Assembly (NCBI RefSeq): GCF_009905215.1
Contig: NZ_CP047593.1
Coordinates: forward strand, 1-64,000
Direction of reading: 5' to 3'
From: Tichowtungia aerotolerans
GTDB taxonomy: Bacteria; Verrucomicrobiota; Kiritimatiellia; Kiritimatiellales; Tichowtungiaceae
Length of the DNA stretch: 64,000 bases
In this document: one piece after another, positions 1 to 7,023 of the stretch
Layout of the letters: each line of letters begins with the position of its first letter
Position numbering within the stretch: the stretch's first letter is position 1
Made by a program: the position numbers and the translations under genes
The notes under the pieces: generated by a model
The model's database searches: none
Seen by the model: only the letters and a program-made list of their open reading frames with translations
Told to the model about the DNA's origin: nothing

Positions 1-456
1 TTCTGCTGGGCCGGAGGCTCAAAACTGTCGATTCCTGAAATCAAAGGATCTGTTTCTCAACTGCGTGACGGAAGGATCACAGTTCAGCCCGACCTGTCAC
101 TGCCAAATTATCCGAACGTGTTTGCCGCCGGCGACAGCGCCGCAATCATGCAACATGGGCAGCCCCTCCGAAAAGCAATCAACTTTGCATGGTACAGCGG
201 CGCCCGAGCCGGAAAAAACATCGCATCCTGCCTAAAGAAACGTCCAACAAAACCGTTTAAACCAATCGATCTCGGATGGGTTATCCCGCTTCACACCCAA
301 AGCACCGGAAAGCTGTTTTCCCTCCTTCCCGTCCATGGACGCCCAGGCCTGAGATTGCATTACTTCATGTGCGGACTGCGCAACTTCAACATCGTCAACT
401 TCATTGGATTCACCAAAATCAGCCTGAAGCTGTTTAAAAAGGAGAGATCAACATGA
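1..456 (+). CDS. Type II NADH dehydrogenase-like flavoprotein, C-terminal part
   Basis: The gene enters from the left edge and is open in frame 1 from the first base, so only the last 151 residues are visible. The stretch YPNVFAAGDSA at about residues 39-49 is the C-terminal FAD-contacting motif (VFAxGDxA) of NDH-2/pyridine nucleotide-disulfide oxidoreductases, and the preceding DGRITVQPDLSLP fits the same fold. The tail is hydrophobic and basic (FNIVNFIGFTKISLKLFKK), as in the membrane-anchoring end of NDH-2. By family, it would oxidise NADH and reduce quinone at the inner membrane. The stop overlaps the DoxX start (ATGA), and a MenA-like gene follows, which fits a quinone role. Substrate is inferred, as the NADH-binding half is missing. 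Confidence 0.75.
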   Translation, partial: FCWAGGSKLSIPEIKGSVSQLRDGRITVQPDLSLPNYPNVFAAGDSAAIMQHGQPLRKAINFAWYSGARAGKNIASCLKKRPTKPFKPIDLGWVIPLHTQSTGKLFSLLPVHGRPGLRLHYFMCGLRNFNIVNFIGFTKISLKLFKKERST

Positions 457-866
457 ACATAAAAAGCATTCTGTTCGGAACATCGCTCGATTCCAACCCG
501 GGAACTGTAATTCTACGGGTTCTCATTGGCGCAGCACTGATGACTCACGGTTTCCCTAAAATGTTTGGAGGATTATCCGGTTTCACCGAATTTGTTGCCA
601 GCCTTGGTGTGCCGGCTCCGCAGGTGATGGCATTTCTGGCAGCATTTGCGGAAAGCTTTGGCTCCCTGCTGCTTCTAATCGGATTGATGACCCGTCCCGC
701 AGCATTCCTGATCGCCTGCACAATGGCCGTCGCAGCAATCGGCGCCCACGGCGCCGACGGATTCGCGAAACAGGAACTGGCTTGGCTTTATTTTGTCCCG
801 GCCCTTTTCTTTCTGTTAAAGGGTGCAGGAAAATGGTCGCTGGACGCCCTGATCTCCCGCAAATGA
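453..866 (+). CDS. DoxX family membrane protein
   Basis: A 137-residue protein with about four hydrophobic segments and the DoxX-type N-terminus RVLIGAALMTHGFPKMFG (first helix plus an HGxxK loop). DoxX family members are small integral membrane proteins, some associated with terminal oxidases or thiol oxidation; the exact activity here is unknown. The start overlaps the end of the NDH-2-like gene and its stop overlaps the start of the MenA-like gene (ATGA both times), so the three are probably translationally coupled. An upstream AAAGGAGAGATCAAC gives a good Shine-Dalgarno site. The family assignment is firm, while a respiratory role is inferred from context. Confidence 0.85.
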   Translation: MNIKSILFGTSLDSNPGTVILRVLIGAALMTHGFPKMFGGLSGFTEFVASLGVPAPQVMAFLAAFAESFGSLLLLIGLMTRPAAFLIACTMAVAAIGAHGADGFAKQELAWLYFVPALFFLLKGAGKWSLDALISRK

Positions 867-1759
867 ATACCTCAAACTCATTCTCAATCTGGTGGAGATC
901 TCTGAGGGCATACTCCCTGCCCATGACCATGCTGCCGATTCTCTGCGCCTTCCTGTACGCACGGGCCCTGGGATACACAGTTCTATGGGGCCTGTTCCCA
1001 GTCATGCTGCTCTGCGGAGTCCTGCTGCATGCCGGCACAAACCTTCTGAATGACCACTATGATTATACCCTTGGCTTCGACACCGACGAAGCCAGCGGAG
1101 CAAGCGGACTGCTTCAGGAAAAACTCGTTCCGGAAAATTATATGCTGTTTTACGGTCGACTCTACCTGGTATTGGGTTGTCTCTTCGGGCTGCCCCTCAT
1201 TCGCCTGCGCGGGCTTCCCATGCTCCTTCTAGGCATTCTTGCGATATGCGGAGCCTACTTCTACTCTCACCCGAAGGGATACAAATACAAAGGAATCGGC
1301 GAACCAGCTGTCTTCCTGCTGATGGGGCCCCTGCTCTTTACCGCATCCATCTACGCCGCATGCGGAACCTGTCCGCAATATTCTTTTATTCCGGCCTGCG
1401 CATTCGGATGCCTGGTCACCGCCGTATTGCTCATCAACAACATGCGAGATGAACAAATGGACCGCAACGCCGGATTCATAACGATGCCGATGCGGCTGGG
1501 TCCCTCCGGCAGCCGCAACCTCTACTCATTGCTGCTCGCCGGTGCCGAGATTATTCCGCTCCTGCTCCTGTTCACCGGACTCCTGCAATGGCCGGTTCTT
1601 CTCCCACTGCTCAGCCTCCCGCCGGCAATACGACTGGGACGGATGGTCCAAACAGCTCGTCGGCCTTCCATAGACCTGAAAACCGGCCCTCAGCAAACGG
1701 CTCAGGTTTATATGATATACGGCAGCCTGATGGCCGTCGGGCTGGCTCTTTGCCGCTAA
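863..1759 (+). CDS. menA: UbiA-family prenyltransferase, MenA-like
   Basis: A 298-residue polytopic membrane protein of the UbiA superfamily. The first Asp-rich motif is NLLNDHYDYTLGFDTDE at about residues 62-78, typical of 1,4-dihydroxy-2-naphthoate polyprenyltransferases, and a second charged loop NNMRDEQMDRNAG lies near residues 193-205. MenA attaches the isoprenoid side chain to DHNA in menaquinone synthesis. I chose the ATG at 863 because it overlaps the DoxX stop; an upstream in-frame start at 782 would bury most of doxX. Neighbouring NDH-2 supports a menaquinone role. Other UbiA members (ubiquinone, chlorophyll or heme type) cannot be fully excluded. Confidence 0.8.
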   Translation: MNTSNSFSIWWRSLRAYSLPMTMLPILCAFLYARALGYTVLWGLFPVMLLCGVLLHAGTNLLNDHYDYTLGFDTDEASGASGLLQEKLVPENYMLFYGRLYLVLGCLFGLPLIRLRGLPMLLLGILAICGAYFYSHPKGYKYKGIGEPAVFLLMGPLLFTASIYAACGTCPQYSFIPACAFGCLVTAVLLINNMRDEQMDRNAGFITMPMRLGPSGSRNLYSLLLAGAEIIPLLLLFTGLLQWPVLLPLLSLPPAIRLGRMVQTARRPSIDLKTGPQQTAQVYMIYGSLMAVGLALCR

Positions 1760-1770
1760 AAGATCCTGAA

Positions 1771-2439
1771 TCAGGAAAGCAGGTCCGGACGGCGATCCCC
1801 CGTACGTTTCTCGGCCTGACCCCGACGCCATTCTGCAATAGATCCATGATCACCAGACAGCAGTTCTTGCGGAACTTTCATTCCCCGAAAATCGGCGGGA
1901 CGGGTGTATTGAGGGCCCTCCAGCAGCGGCTCTGAAAAGGACTCCGACTCCGTGGCCCCCTCTCCCCCCAGCACATCCGGGCGAAGCCGGACCACCGCAT
2001 CAATAACAACCGCGGCAGAAAGCACGCCGTTGGTCAGCACATAATCTCCGATCGAAATCTCTTCGTCGACCAGTACCTCGCGCACACGTTCATCAACCCC
2101 CTCGTAATGTCCGCAAATAAAAATCAGATGCTCCTCTTTGGAAAGAGCCTGCGCGCGCGCCTGCTTAAACGGCGCCCCCTGGGGACACATTAGAATGACT
2201 CGGCAGTTTTCGGTGCGCAACGATTCAACCGCCTTAAAAATCGGCTCCGGCTTCATCACCATACCGGGACCGCCGCCGAAGGGACGATCGTCCGTTTTGC
2301 GATGCTTGTCTTCGGCAAAATCACGCAGATTGACGAGGTTAAATTCAACATGACCTGCCTCCGCCGCACGCTTCATCATGCTCTGGCCAAGAAACCCTTC
2401 GAGCATTTCCGGAAAAATAGTGATGACATCAATTCTCAT
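1771..2439 (-). CDS. trmD: tRNA (guanine-37-N1)-methyltransferase TrmD
   Basis: A 222-residue SPOUT methyltransferase that methylates G37 of tRNAs reading CNN codons and protects against frameshifting. The N-terminus [12 protein letters not shown], the loop [21 protein letters not shown] and the knot segment [12 protein letters not shown] followed by [12 protein letters not shown] are diagnostic of TrmD. It is the last gene of rpsP-khpA-trmD; the usual neighbours rimM and rplS are absent here. It has no visible Shine-Dalgarno sequence: an intrinsic-terminator-like hairpin with a T-run ends a few bases before its ATG. The convergent menA stop is 11 bp away. Confidence 0.97.
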   Translation of the reverse strand: MRIDVITIFPEMLEGFLGQSMMKRAAEAGHVEFNLVNLRDFAEDKHRKTDDRPFGGGPGMVMKPEPIFKAVESLRTENCRVILMCPQGAPFKQARAQALSKEEHLIFICGHYEGVDERVREVLVDEEISIGDYVLTNGVLSAAVVIDAVVRLRPDVLGGEGATESESFSEPLLEGPQYTRPADFRGMKVPQELLSGDHGSIAEWRRGQAEKRTGDRRPDLLS

Positions 2440-2442
2440 AAC

Positions 2443-2470
2443 AAAAAAAGCGGCCTTTCGGCCGCTTTTA
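2443..2470 (-). terminator. GC hairpin plus T-run directly before trmD
   Basis: On the minus strand AAAAGCGGCC, a GAAA tetraloop and GGCCGCTTTTTTT form a 10-bp stem followed by seven T residues, the form of an intrinsic terminator. The T-run ends four bases before the trmD ATG (2437-2439). It could end rpsP-khpA transcripts or act as an attenuator for trmD. Confidence 0.8.
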
Positions 2471-2487
2471 TACCACAGAGTGGCTGC

Positions 2488-2718
2488 TTATTCCACCACT
2501 TCGAGCATTGCCCGGCGGCCCTCACGTGCAGCGATCGCTCCGAGGAGAGTCCGCATTGCACCGACGGTTTTTCCGCTGCGCCCGATCACTTTACCAATAT
2601 CTTTGGTGTGACAGCGCAGTTCATAAACAACGCTTTTATCACCTTTGATTTCGGTAATCTTGACGTGGCGAGGATGGTCCACAAGTGCGGTGACCATCTG
2701 CTTAACCAGTTTTTTCAT
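2488..2718 (-). CDS. khpA: KH-domain RNA-binding protein KhpA
   Basis: A 76-residue single KH-domain protein. The GxxG loop appears as IGRSGKTVGAM (residues about 45-55) after KDIGKV, matching KhpA/YlqC. Family members bind RNA, often with KhpB, and influence cell division or sRNA biology. It lies between rpsP and trmD, the usual position of this gene in many bacteria, two bases after the rpsP stop. Length matches the family. A GGAGTC sequence 6-11 bases upstream of the ATG, overlapping the end of rpsP, can serve as ribosome binding site. Confidence 0.93.
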   Translation of the reverse strand: MKKLVKQMVTALVDHPRHVKITEIKGDKSVVYELRCHTKDIGKVIGRSGKTVGAMRTLLGAIAAREGRRAMLEVVE

Positions 2719-2720
2719 AA

Positions 2721-3146
2721 TCAGGACTCCTGTTTTTCAGGAGCTTCCTCTGCTGCGACCTCTTCGGCAGCAGCGTCGGCAGACTCCTCAGCAGGAGCTT
2801 CTTCAGCAACCGGCTCCGGTTTTTCAACAGTTTCCGGAACAGCTTCGATCAAAGCCTGAGTGTCAACCTGCTTTTCTTCCGGAGCAGAACCCGGTTCCAC
2901 ACCTTCGCCGGCGCGGGCTTTTTTGATCAGGCTTTTAGCGGTGGCAGACATCTGCGCGCCGGTTCCGAGCCAGTGGTCAACACGATCAACCTTAACGCTG
3001 AAATTTTTATCAGCCTGTTTGGGGTCATACCAGCCCAGCACTTCGAGGTAACGGCCGGTGGTTGCAAAACGCGAGTCAGCAACAACCAGACGATAGAAGG
3101 GGTTGTTGCGGGCGCCCATGCGACGTAAACGAATTTTTGTAGCCAT
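2721..3146 (-). CDS. rpsP: 30S ribosomal protein S16 with long acidic tail
   Basis: Residues 1-85 are a standard S16: MATKIRLRRMGARNNPFYRL, then RYLEVLGWYDP and the KVDRVDHWLGTGAQ segment. S16 is a small-subunit assembly protein. The remaining ~55 residues are a low-complexity Ala/Glu/Pro tail (PVAEEAPAEESADAAAEE) that makes the protein 141 residues, much longer than the usual 80-90. Such tails occur in other bacterial S16 proteins and are presumably disordered. It heads the rpsP-khpA-trmD operon; a GGAGAAAC sequence precedes the start. Identity is certain, the role of the tail unknown. Confidence 0.97.
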   Translation of the reverse strand: MATKIRLRRMGARNNPFYRLVVADSRFATTGRYLEVLGWYDPKQADKNFSVKVDRVDHWLGTGAQMSATAKSLIKKARAGEGVEPGSAPEEKQVDTQALIEAVPETVEKPEPVAEEAPAEESADAAAEEVAAEEAPEKQES

Positions 3147-3299
3147 AGTTTTTGTTTCTCCAGTCCAGATTTGCAGGCCTACACCTGCCGAAAGGGTGCA
3201 CTATTTATAGGTTTTCCACCCCCGCATCAACCTTTTTGTTCTCTTTTTCGGATAACCGGATTTCCAAGGTCCGAAAAAAAGCAGTATTCTGCCCCCCCA

Positions 3300-4499
3300 A
3301 TGTTACAAAGAACAATACTCCACGTGGATATGGACGCCTTCTTCGCGGCGATCGAACAGCACGACCGTCCGGAGCTCAAAGGGCTTCCGGTTGTCGTCGG
3401 CTCTCCGCGCGACCGGCGCGGCGTGGTTTCCACCTGTTCCTATGAGGCGCGCAAATACGGCATCCACTCTGCCATGCCTTCTCGCACCGCCGCACAGCGC
3501 TGCCCGCAGGCCGTTTTCCTGCCGGTGCGCATGGCACGCTACCAGGAAGTGTCCCGCCAGATCATGCAGGTTTTCGAAAACTTCACCCCGTACGTCCAAC
3601 CCCTTTCGTGCGACGAAGCCTTCCTCGATGTCACCGGCGCCATCCGTCTCTTTGGCGACGGACCGACAATCGCAAAAAAAATCAAAGCTGCCATTCTGGA
3701 GCAAACCGGCCTCACCTGCTCCATCGGCGTCGCCCCGAACCCCTTTCTCGCAAAAATCGCCAGCGACATGAATAAACCCGACGGGCTCACCGTCGTCCCC
3801 TTCTCCGAAAAACTCATTCCAGCCTTTCTGGCCCCTCTGCCAATCAAACGCATGTGGGGCGCAGGCGGAAAAACACAGGCCATTCTAAAATCACACAACA
3901 TCCACACCATCGGCGATCTGCAGAAAACGGATCCGCAGCAGCTCGCCAAATGGATCGGCGAAAACGCCGCGTCCTCTTTCCGCCGCCGCGCCTTCGGCAT
4001 CGATGAACGCCCTATCGAAACCGACACCGAAGAAAAAAGCATCTCCAACGAAATCACCTTCCCGGAAGACACCGCCAACGCCGACCAGATTGAACAGTGT
4101 CTGCTCGATCTGGCTGATAAAGTCGGCCGCCGCCTGCGCAAGGCCGGTTATTACGCCGCCACAGCCCAGATCAAAGTTCGCTGGAAGGATTTTTCCACCA
4201 TCACCCGCCAGCGGCGGCTCGACCCCGTCTGCTGCGACGACATCACCCTGCGTGAAACCGCCATGGAACTTCTGAAAAAAGAAGGGCTGCACTCCCCTGT
4301 GCGCCTGATCGGCTTCGGCGTAAGCGGCCTGCGCGAAACCGCGGACTCCCCGCAGCTCGACCTTTTCCAAAGCCCGGAAAAACAAACCTCTAAAAAACGA
4401 GAAGCGCTCAGCCGCGCCGTCGACGCCGTCCGCAGCAAATTTGGAACAAACAGCCTTCGCCGCGGCTCATCGATTGAAAGCAGAAAGCTTGATCCTTGA
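3300..4499 (+). CDS. dinB: DNA polymerase IV (Y family)
   Basis: A 399-residue Y-family translesion polymerase. The catalytic N-terminus RTILHVDMDAFFAAIEQ carries the first metal-binding Asp, and the second acidic motif is SCDEAFLDVTGA near residue 105. The little-finger region is present in the C-terminal third. Pol IV copies damaged templates and extends mismatched ends. I chose ATG 3300 because it places the HVDMDAFF motif at residue 8 as in other Pol IV proteins; an in-frame start at 3171 would add an unrelated extension. The reading frame is intact. The next gene starts 31 bp after the stop. Confidence 0.96.
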   Translation: MLQRTILHVDMDAFFAAIEQHDRPELKGLPVVVGSPRDRRGVVSTCSYEARKYGIHSAMPSRTAAQRCPQAVFLPVRMARYQEVSRQIMQVFENFTPYVQPLSCDEAFLDVTGAIRLFGDGPTIAKKIKAAILEQTGLTCSIGVAPNPFLAKIASDMNKPDGLTVVPFSEKLIPAFLAPLPIKRMWGAGGKTQAILKSHNIHTIGDLQKTDPQQLAKWIGENAASSFRRRAFGIDERPIETDTEEKSISNEITFPEDTANADQIEQCLLDLADKVGRRLRKAGYYAATAQIKVRWKDFSTITRQRRLDPVCCDDITLRETAMELLKKEGLHSPVRLIGFGVSGLRETADSPQLDLFQSPEKQTSKKREALSRAVDAVRSKFGTNSLRRGSSIESRKLDP

Positions 4500-4530
4500 A
4501 ACAAGGGTAAAGCGGTGTACCTTTAATGCC

Positions 4531-5367
4531 ATGCAAAAACGAACACTTGGGAAAACAGGCGCAGAACTCTCCGTCATCGGCTTTGGCGGCATCGTCGTTA
4601 CAAATGTCTCCCCCGCCGAAGCCGACCGATATGTTGGAGAGGCAATCGATCGCGGAATCAACTACTTTGACGTCGCTCCGCAATACGGCAATGCCGAAGA
4701 GCGGCTCGGCCCTGCGCTCAAACCGTATCGGGATGAGGTTTTTCTGGCCTGCAAAACCGAAAAACGAGATGCAGCCGGAGCCCGGAGTGCGCTGGAAAAC
4801 TCACTCAAACTTCTCAAAACCGACTATTTTGATCTCTATCAGTTTCACGGGGTTCCATCCGTTGAAGATGCAGAGCAGATTCTCGCACCCGGCGGCGCAC
4901 TCGAAACCGCACTGAAAGCACAGAAAGAAGGGCTGATCCGTCACATCGGCTTTTCCGCTCACTCTCAGGAAGCCGCCCTGCTTTTGCTCAATTCCTTTGA
5001 TTTCACGAGCGTGCTGTTCCCGGTCAACTTCCGCTGCTGGATCGACGGCGGCTTCGGCCCGAAGCTCATCCAGAAAGCCCGGGAAAAAGAGGTCGGCATT
5101 CTCGCACTCAAAGCTCTGGCCAACCGACCGCTTGAGGAGGGAGAACAAAAGAAATGGACGAAGTGCTGGTATGTTCCGATCGACACACTGGACGAAGCCA
5201 TCCCGGCATTGGGATTTACACTGTCCCTGCCGGTCACAGCGGCGGTTGCGCCGGGACATATTGAACTGCTCCGGCTGGCGTGCGATGCACTGGACGCGCT
5301 GGGGGAACCACCTTGGGACACAGCGCCGTCTACAGACGACAGCAAGCCGATCTTCTCAGCCGAATAA
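4531..5367 (+). CDS. Aldo/keto reductase
   Basis: A 278-residue TIM-barrel oxidoreductase. The N-terminus MQKRTLGKTGAELSVIGFGG is typical of the family; the catalytic tetrad can be read as Asp and Tyr in YFDVAPQYGNAEERLG, Lys in LACKTEKRDA and His in LYQFHGV. It lacks the C-terminal cysteine cluster of the longer ferredoxin-type members. The substrate cannot be told. It follows dinB at short distance, but they need not be functionally linked. ATG 4531 was chosen because the family motif starts there; the upstream extension overlaps dinB. Confidence 0.9.
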   Translation: MQKRTLGKTGAELSVIGFGGIVVTNVSPAEADRYVGEAIDRGINYFDVAPQYGNAEERLGPALKPYRDEVFLACKTEKRDAAGARSALENSLKLLKTDYFDLYQFHGVPSVEDAEQILAPGGALETALKAQKEGLIRHIGFSAHSQEAALLLLNSFDFTSVLFPVNFRCWIDGGFGPKLIQKAREKEVGILALKALANRPLEEGEQKKWTKCWYVPIDTLDEAIPALGFTLSLPVTAAVAPGHIELLRLACDALDALGEPPWDTAPSTDDSKPIFSAE

Positions 5368-5408
5368 GTTTCATTTAAACGACGCAGCACGTTGCAGCAC
5401 CTCCATCA

Positions 5409-6239
5409 ATGAACAGTAACTTTCATCTTCCTCTGTGCTGCCCCGTCTGCGCCGAACCATTGCAACAGGACAAGCGAACCTTTCGCTGTTCCAGCAACCA
5501 CTGCTTTGACACAGCTAAAGAAGGATACCTGAACCTGCTGCTCAGTCATCAGCGCCGATCCGCTGATCCCGGCGACGGCAAAATGATGATCCAGGCGCGC
5601 AGACGTTTTTTCGAATCTGGAGCCTACAATCCGCTCATCGGTCTGATTCATCAAAACACCTCCTTCGGAACGATTCTTGATGCAGGTTGCGGAGAAGGCG
5701 CCCTTTCCGGAAATCTCCCCGGAACGGTCATTGGAATGGACATTTCCAAAGAAGCCGTGCGCGCGGCCGCCAAACGCTATAAACCGGCGACGTGGATTGT
5801 TGCCAATACGATGCGACCGCTCCCCTTCGCGGACCAGTCGTTCGACACCATTCTAAGCGTACTGGCGCCCCGCAACATCGACGAATTTGCCCGCATTCTG
5901 AAATCCGATGGGCAACTGCTGATTGGCGTCCCCGGCCCGAACCATTTAATCGAACTGCGGTCTCAACTGAACATTGGAACCGCCGGTTTCGAAGAGAAGG
6001 CAGATGAAGCTGCAGGCAAATGCGCGCCCCAATTCAAGGAAACCGACCGAACGCCTTTGACCTATCAAATGCAGCTCAACCGGCAACAGATCAATGACCT
6101 GATTCAGATGACTCCCATCTTCTGGAATTCGGGCCCAGAGGCGAAAGAGCACATCGGTCAGCTGAATGAGCTGAACATCACCGTCAGCTTTGTGCTTTTA
6201 ACCCTGCGACAATCCGATCCAGGCCAGACAGGTCTTTAA
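5409..6239 (+). CDS. rlmA: 23S rRNA (guanine-745-N1)-methyltransferase-like RlmA
   Basis: A 276-residue SAM-dependent methyltransferase. It begins with an RlmA-type zinc finger (CPVCAEPL ... FRCSSNHCFDTAKEGYLNLLL), followed by the SAM-binding motif ILDAGCGEGAL near residue 94. RlmA methylates G745 (or G748 in TlrB types) in 23S rRNA helix 35. The C-terminus runs 56 bp into the convergent prmC gene, so both proteins use the same DNA in opposite strands at their ends. RlmA versus TlrB specificity cannot be told from sequence by eye. Confidence 0.88.
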   Translation: MNSNFHLPLCCPVCAEPLQQDKRTFRCSSNHCFDTAKEGYLNLLLSHQRRSADPGDGKMMIQARRRFFESGAYNPLIGLIHQNTSFGTILDAGCGEGALSGNLPGTVIGMDISKEAVRAAAKRYKPATWIVANTMRPLPFADQSFDTILSVLAPRNIDEFARILKSDGQLLIGVPGPNHLIELRSQLNIGTAGFEEKADEAAGKCAPQFKETDRTPLTYQMQLNRQQINDLIQMTPIFWNSGPEAKEHIGQLNELNITVSFVLLTLRQSDPGQTGL

Positions 6240-7023
6240 CGATCCGAACCTGCTCGAACCCGGCGTTTTCCAAACATTGGAAAACCGCTTCGCCCTGATC
6301 ATATCCGATTTCCAGGAAAATCCCTCCGCCCGGCTTCAGAACCCGCATGGCCTGCCCGGACAGCGGACGAATCAGGTCCAGCCCGTCTTCTCCTCCATCA
6401 AGCGCCAGCATCGGCTCATAATCCTTCACCGACGCATCCAGCGTTTTACAGACATTGGAAAGAATGTACGGAGGATTCGAAACCACCACGTCAAAACATC
6501 CGGCATCAAACCCGTCGAGCAGATTGTTTTCCAAACATTGGAAACGGTCTGCCGGGCCGAGACGTTCCGCGTTCTCTTTAGTCAGCGCCAGCGCATCCGG
6601 CGAAATATCAATTGCGGTCACCTCAGCATCCGGCAGTTCATGCGCCAGCGCAAGACCGATGCAACCGGTTCCGGCGCAGACATCGACTATTCGTACAGAG
6701 CCTGGACTTTGAACCGCAAACTTCAGGACTTCCTCAACCAGAAGCTCTGTCTCCGGACGGGGAATAAGTGCACGACGATCACATCGTATTTCCAACCCTC
6801 GGAAATCGACGTGACCGATAATGTACTGGATCGGCTCGCCCTGCTCCGCGCGGACGATCAGAGGATCCAGCTTCGCCGCCTGTTCCAGCGACATCTCCCC
6901 AAAATAAATCTCGAGCGGTTTGCAGCCGAGCACATGCGCAGCCAGTTCTTCAACGGCCCGCTTCGGGTTGCCGCTGCCCGCTGCCGCCAGCCTTAACTCC
7001 AGACTCTTGAAATCTATTTTCAC
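6184..7023 (-). CDS. prmC: Release factor glutamine methyltransferase PrmC
   Basis: A 279-residue methyltransferase that modifies the GGQ glutamine of RF1/RF2. Hallmarks are RRALIPRPETELLVEEVL, the SAM motif VDVCAGTGCIGLAL and the catalytic NPPYI. The coding sequence holds two exact copies of the TTTCCAAACATTGGAAA dyad, each translated as FQCLEN (VFQCLENAGFEQ and DRFQCLENNLLDG), plus a degenerate third at 6445. It overlaps the upstream helicase-nuclease gene by four bases (ATGA) and the convergent rlmA by 56 bases. PrmC is normally next to prfA, which is not in this window. Confidence 0.96.
   Translation of the reverse strand: MKIDFKSLELRLAAAGSGNPKRAVEELAAHVLGCKPLEIYFGEMSLEQAAKLDPLIVRAEQGEPIQYIIGHVDFRGLEIRCDRRALIPRPETELLVEEVLKFAVQSPGSVRIVDVCAGTGCIGLALAHELPDAEVTAIDISPDALALTKENAERLGPADRFQCLENNLLDGFDAGCFDVVVSNPPYILSNVCKTLDASVKDYEPMLALDGGEDGLDLIRPLSGQAMRVLKPGGGIFLEIGYDQGEAVFQCLENAGFEQVRIVKDLSGLDRIVAGLKAQS
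6267..6283. repeat. TTTCCAA-N3-TTGGAAA dyad, exact
   Basis: Exact copy with centre ACA, extended to 19 bp by flanking T and A. It lies inside prmC and is translated as FQCLEN. Confidence 0.9.
6528..6544. repeat. TTTCCAA-N3-TTGGAAA dyad, exact
   Basis: Second exact copy in prmC, centre ACA, again giving the peptide FQCLEN. A degenerate copy (TTTACAG-ACA-TTGGAAA) sits between them at 6445. Confidence 0.9.
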
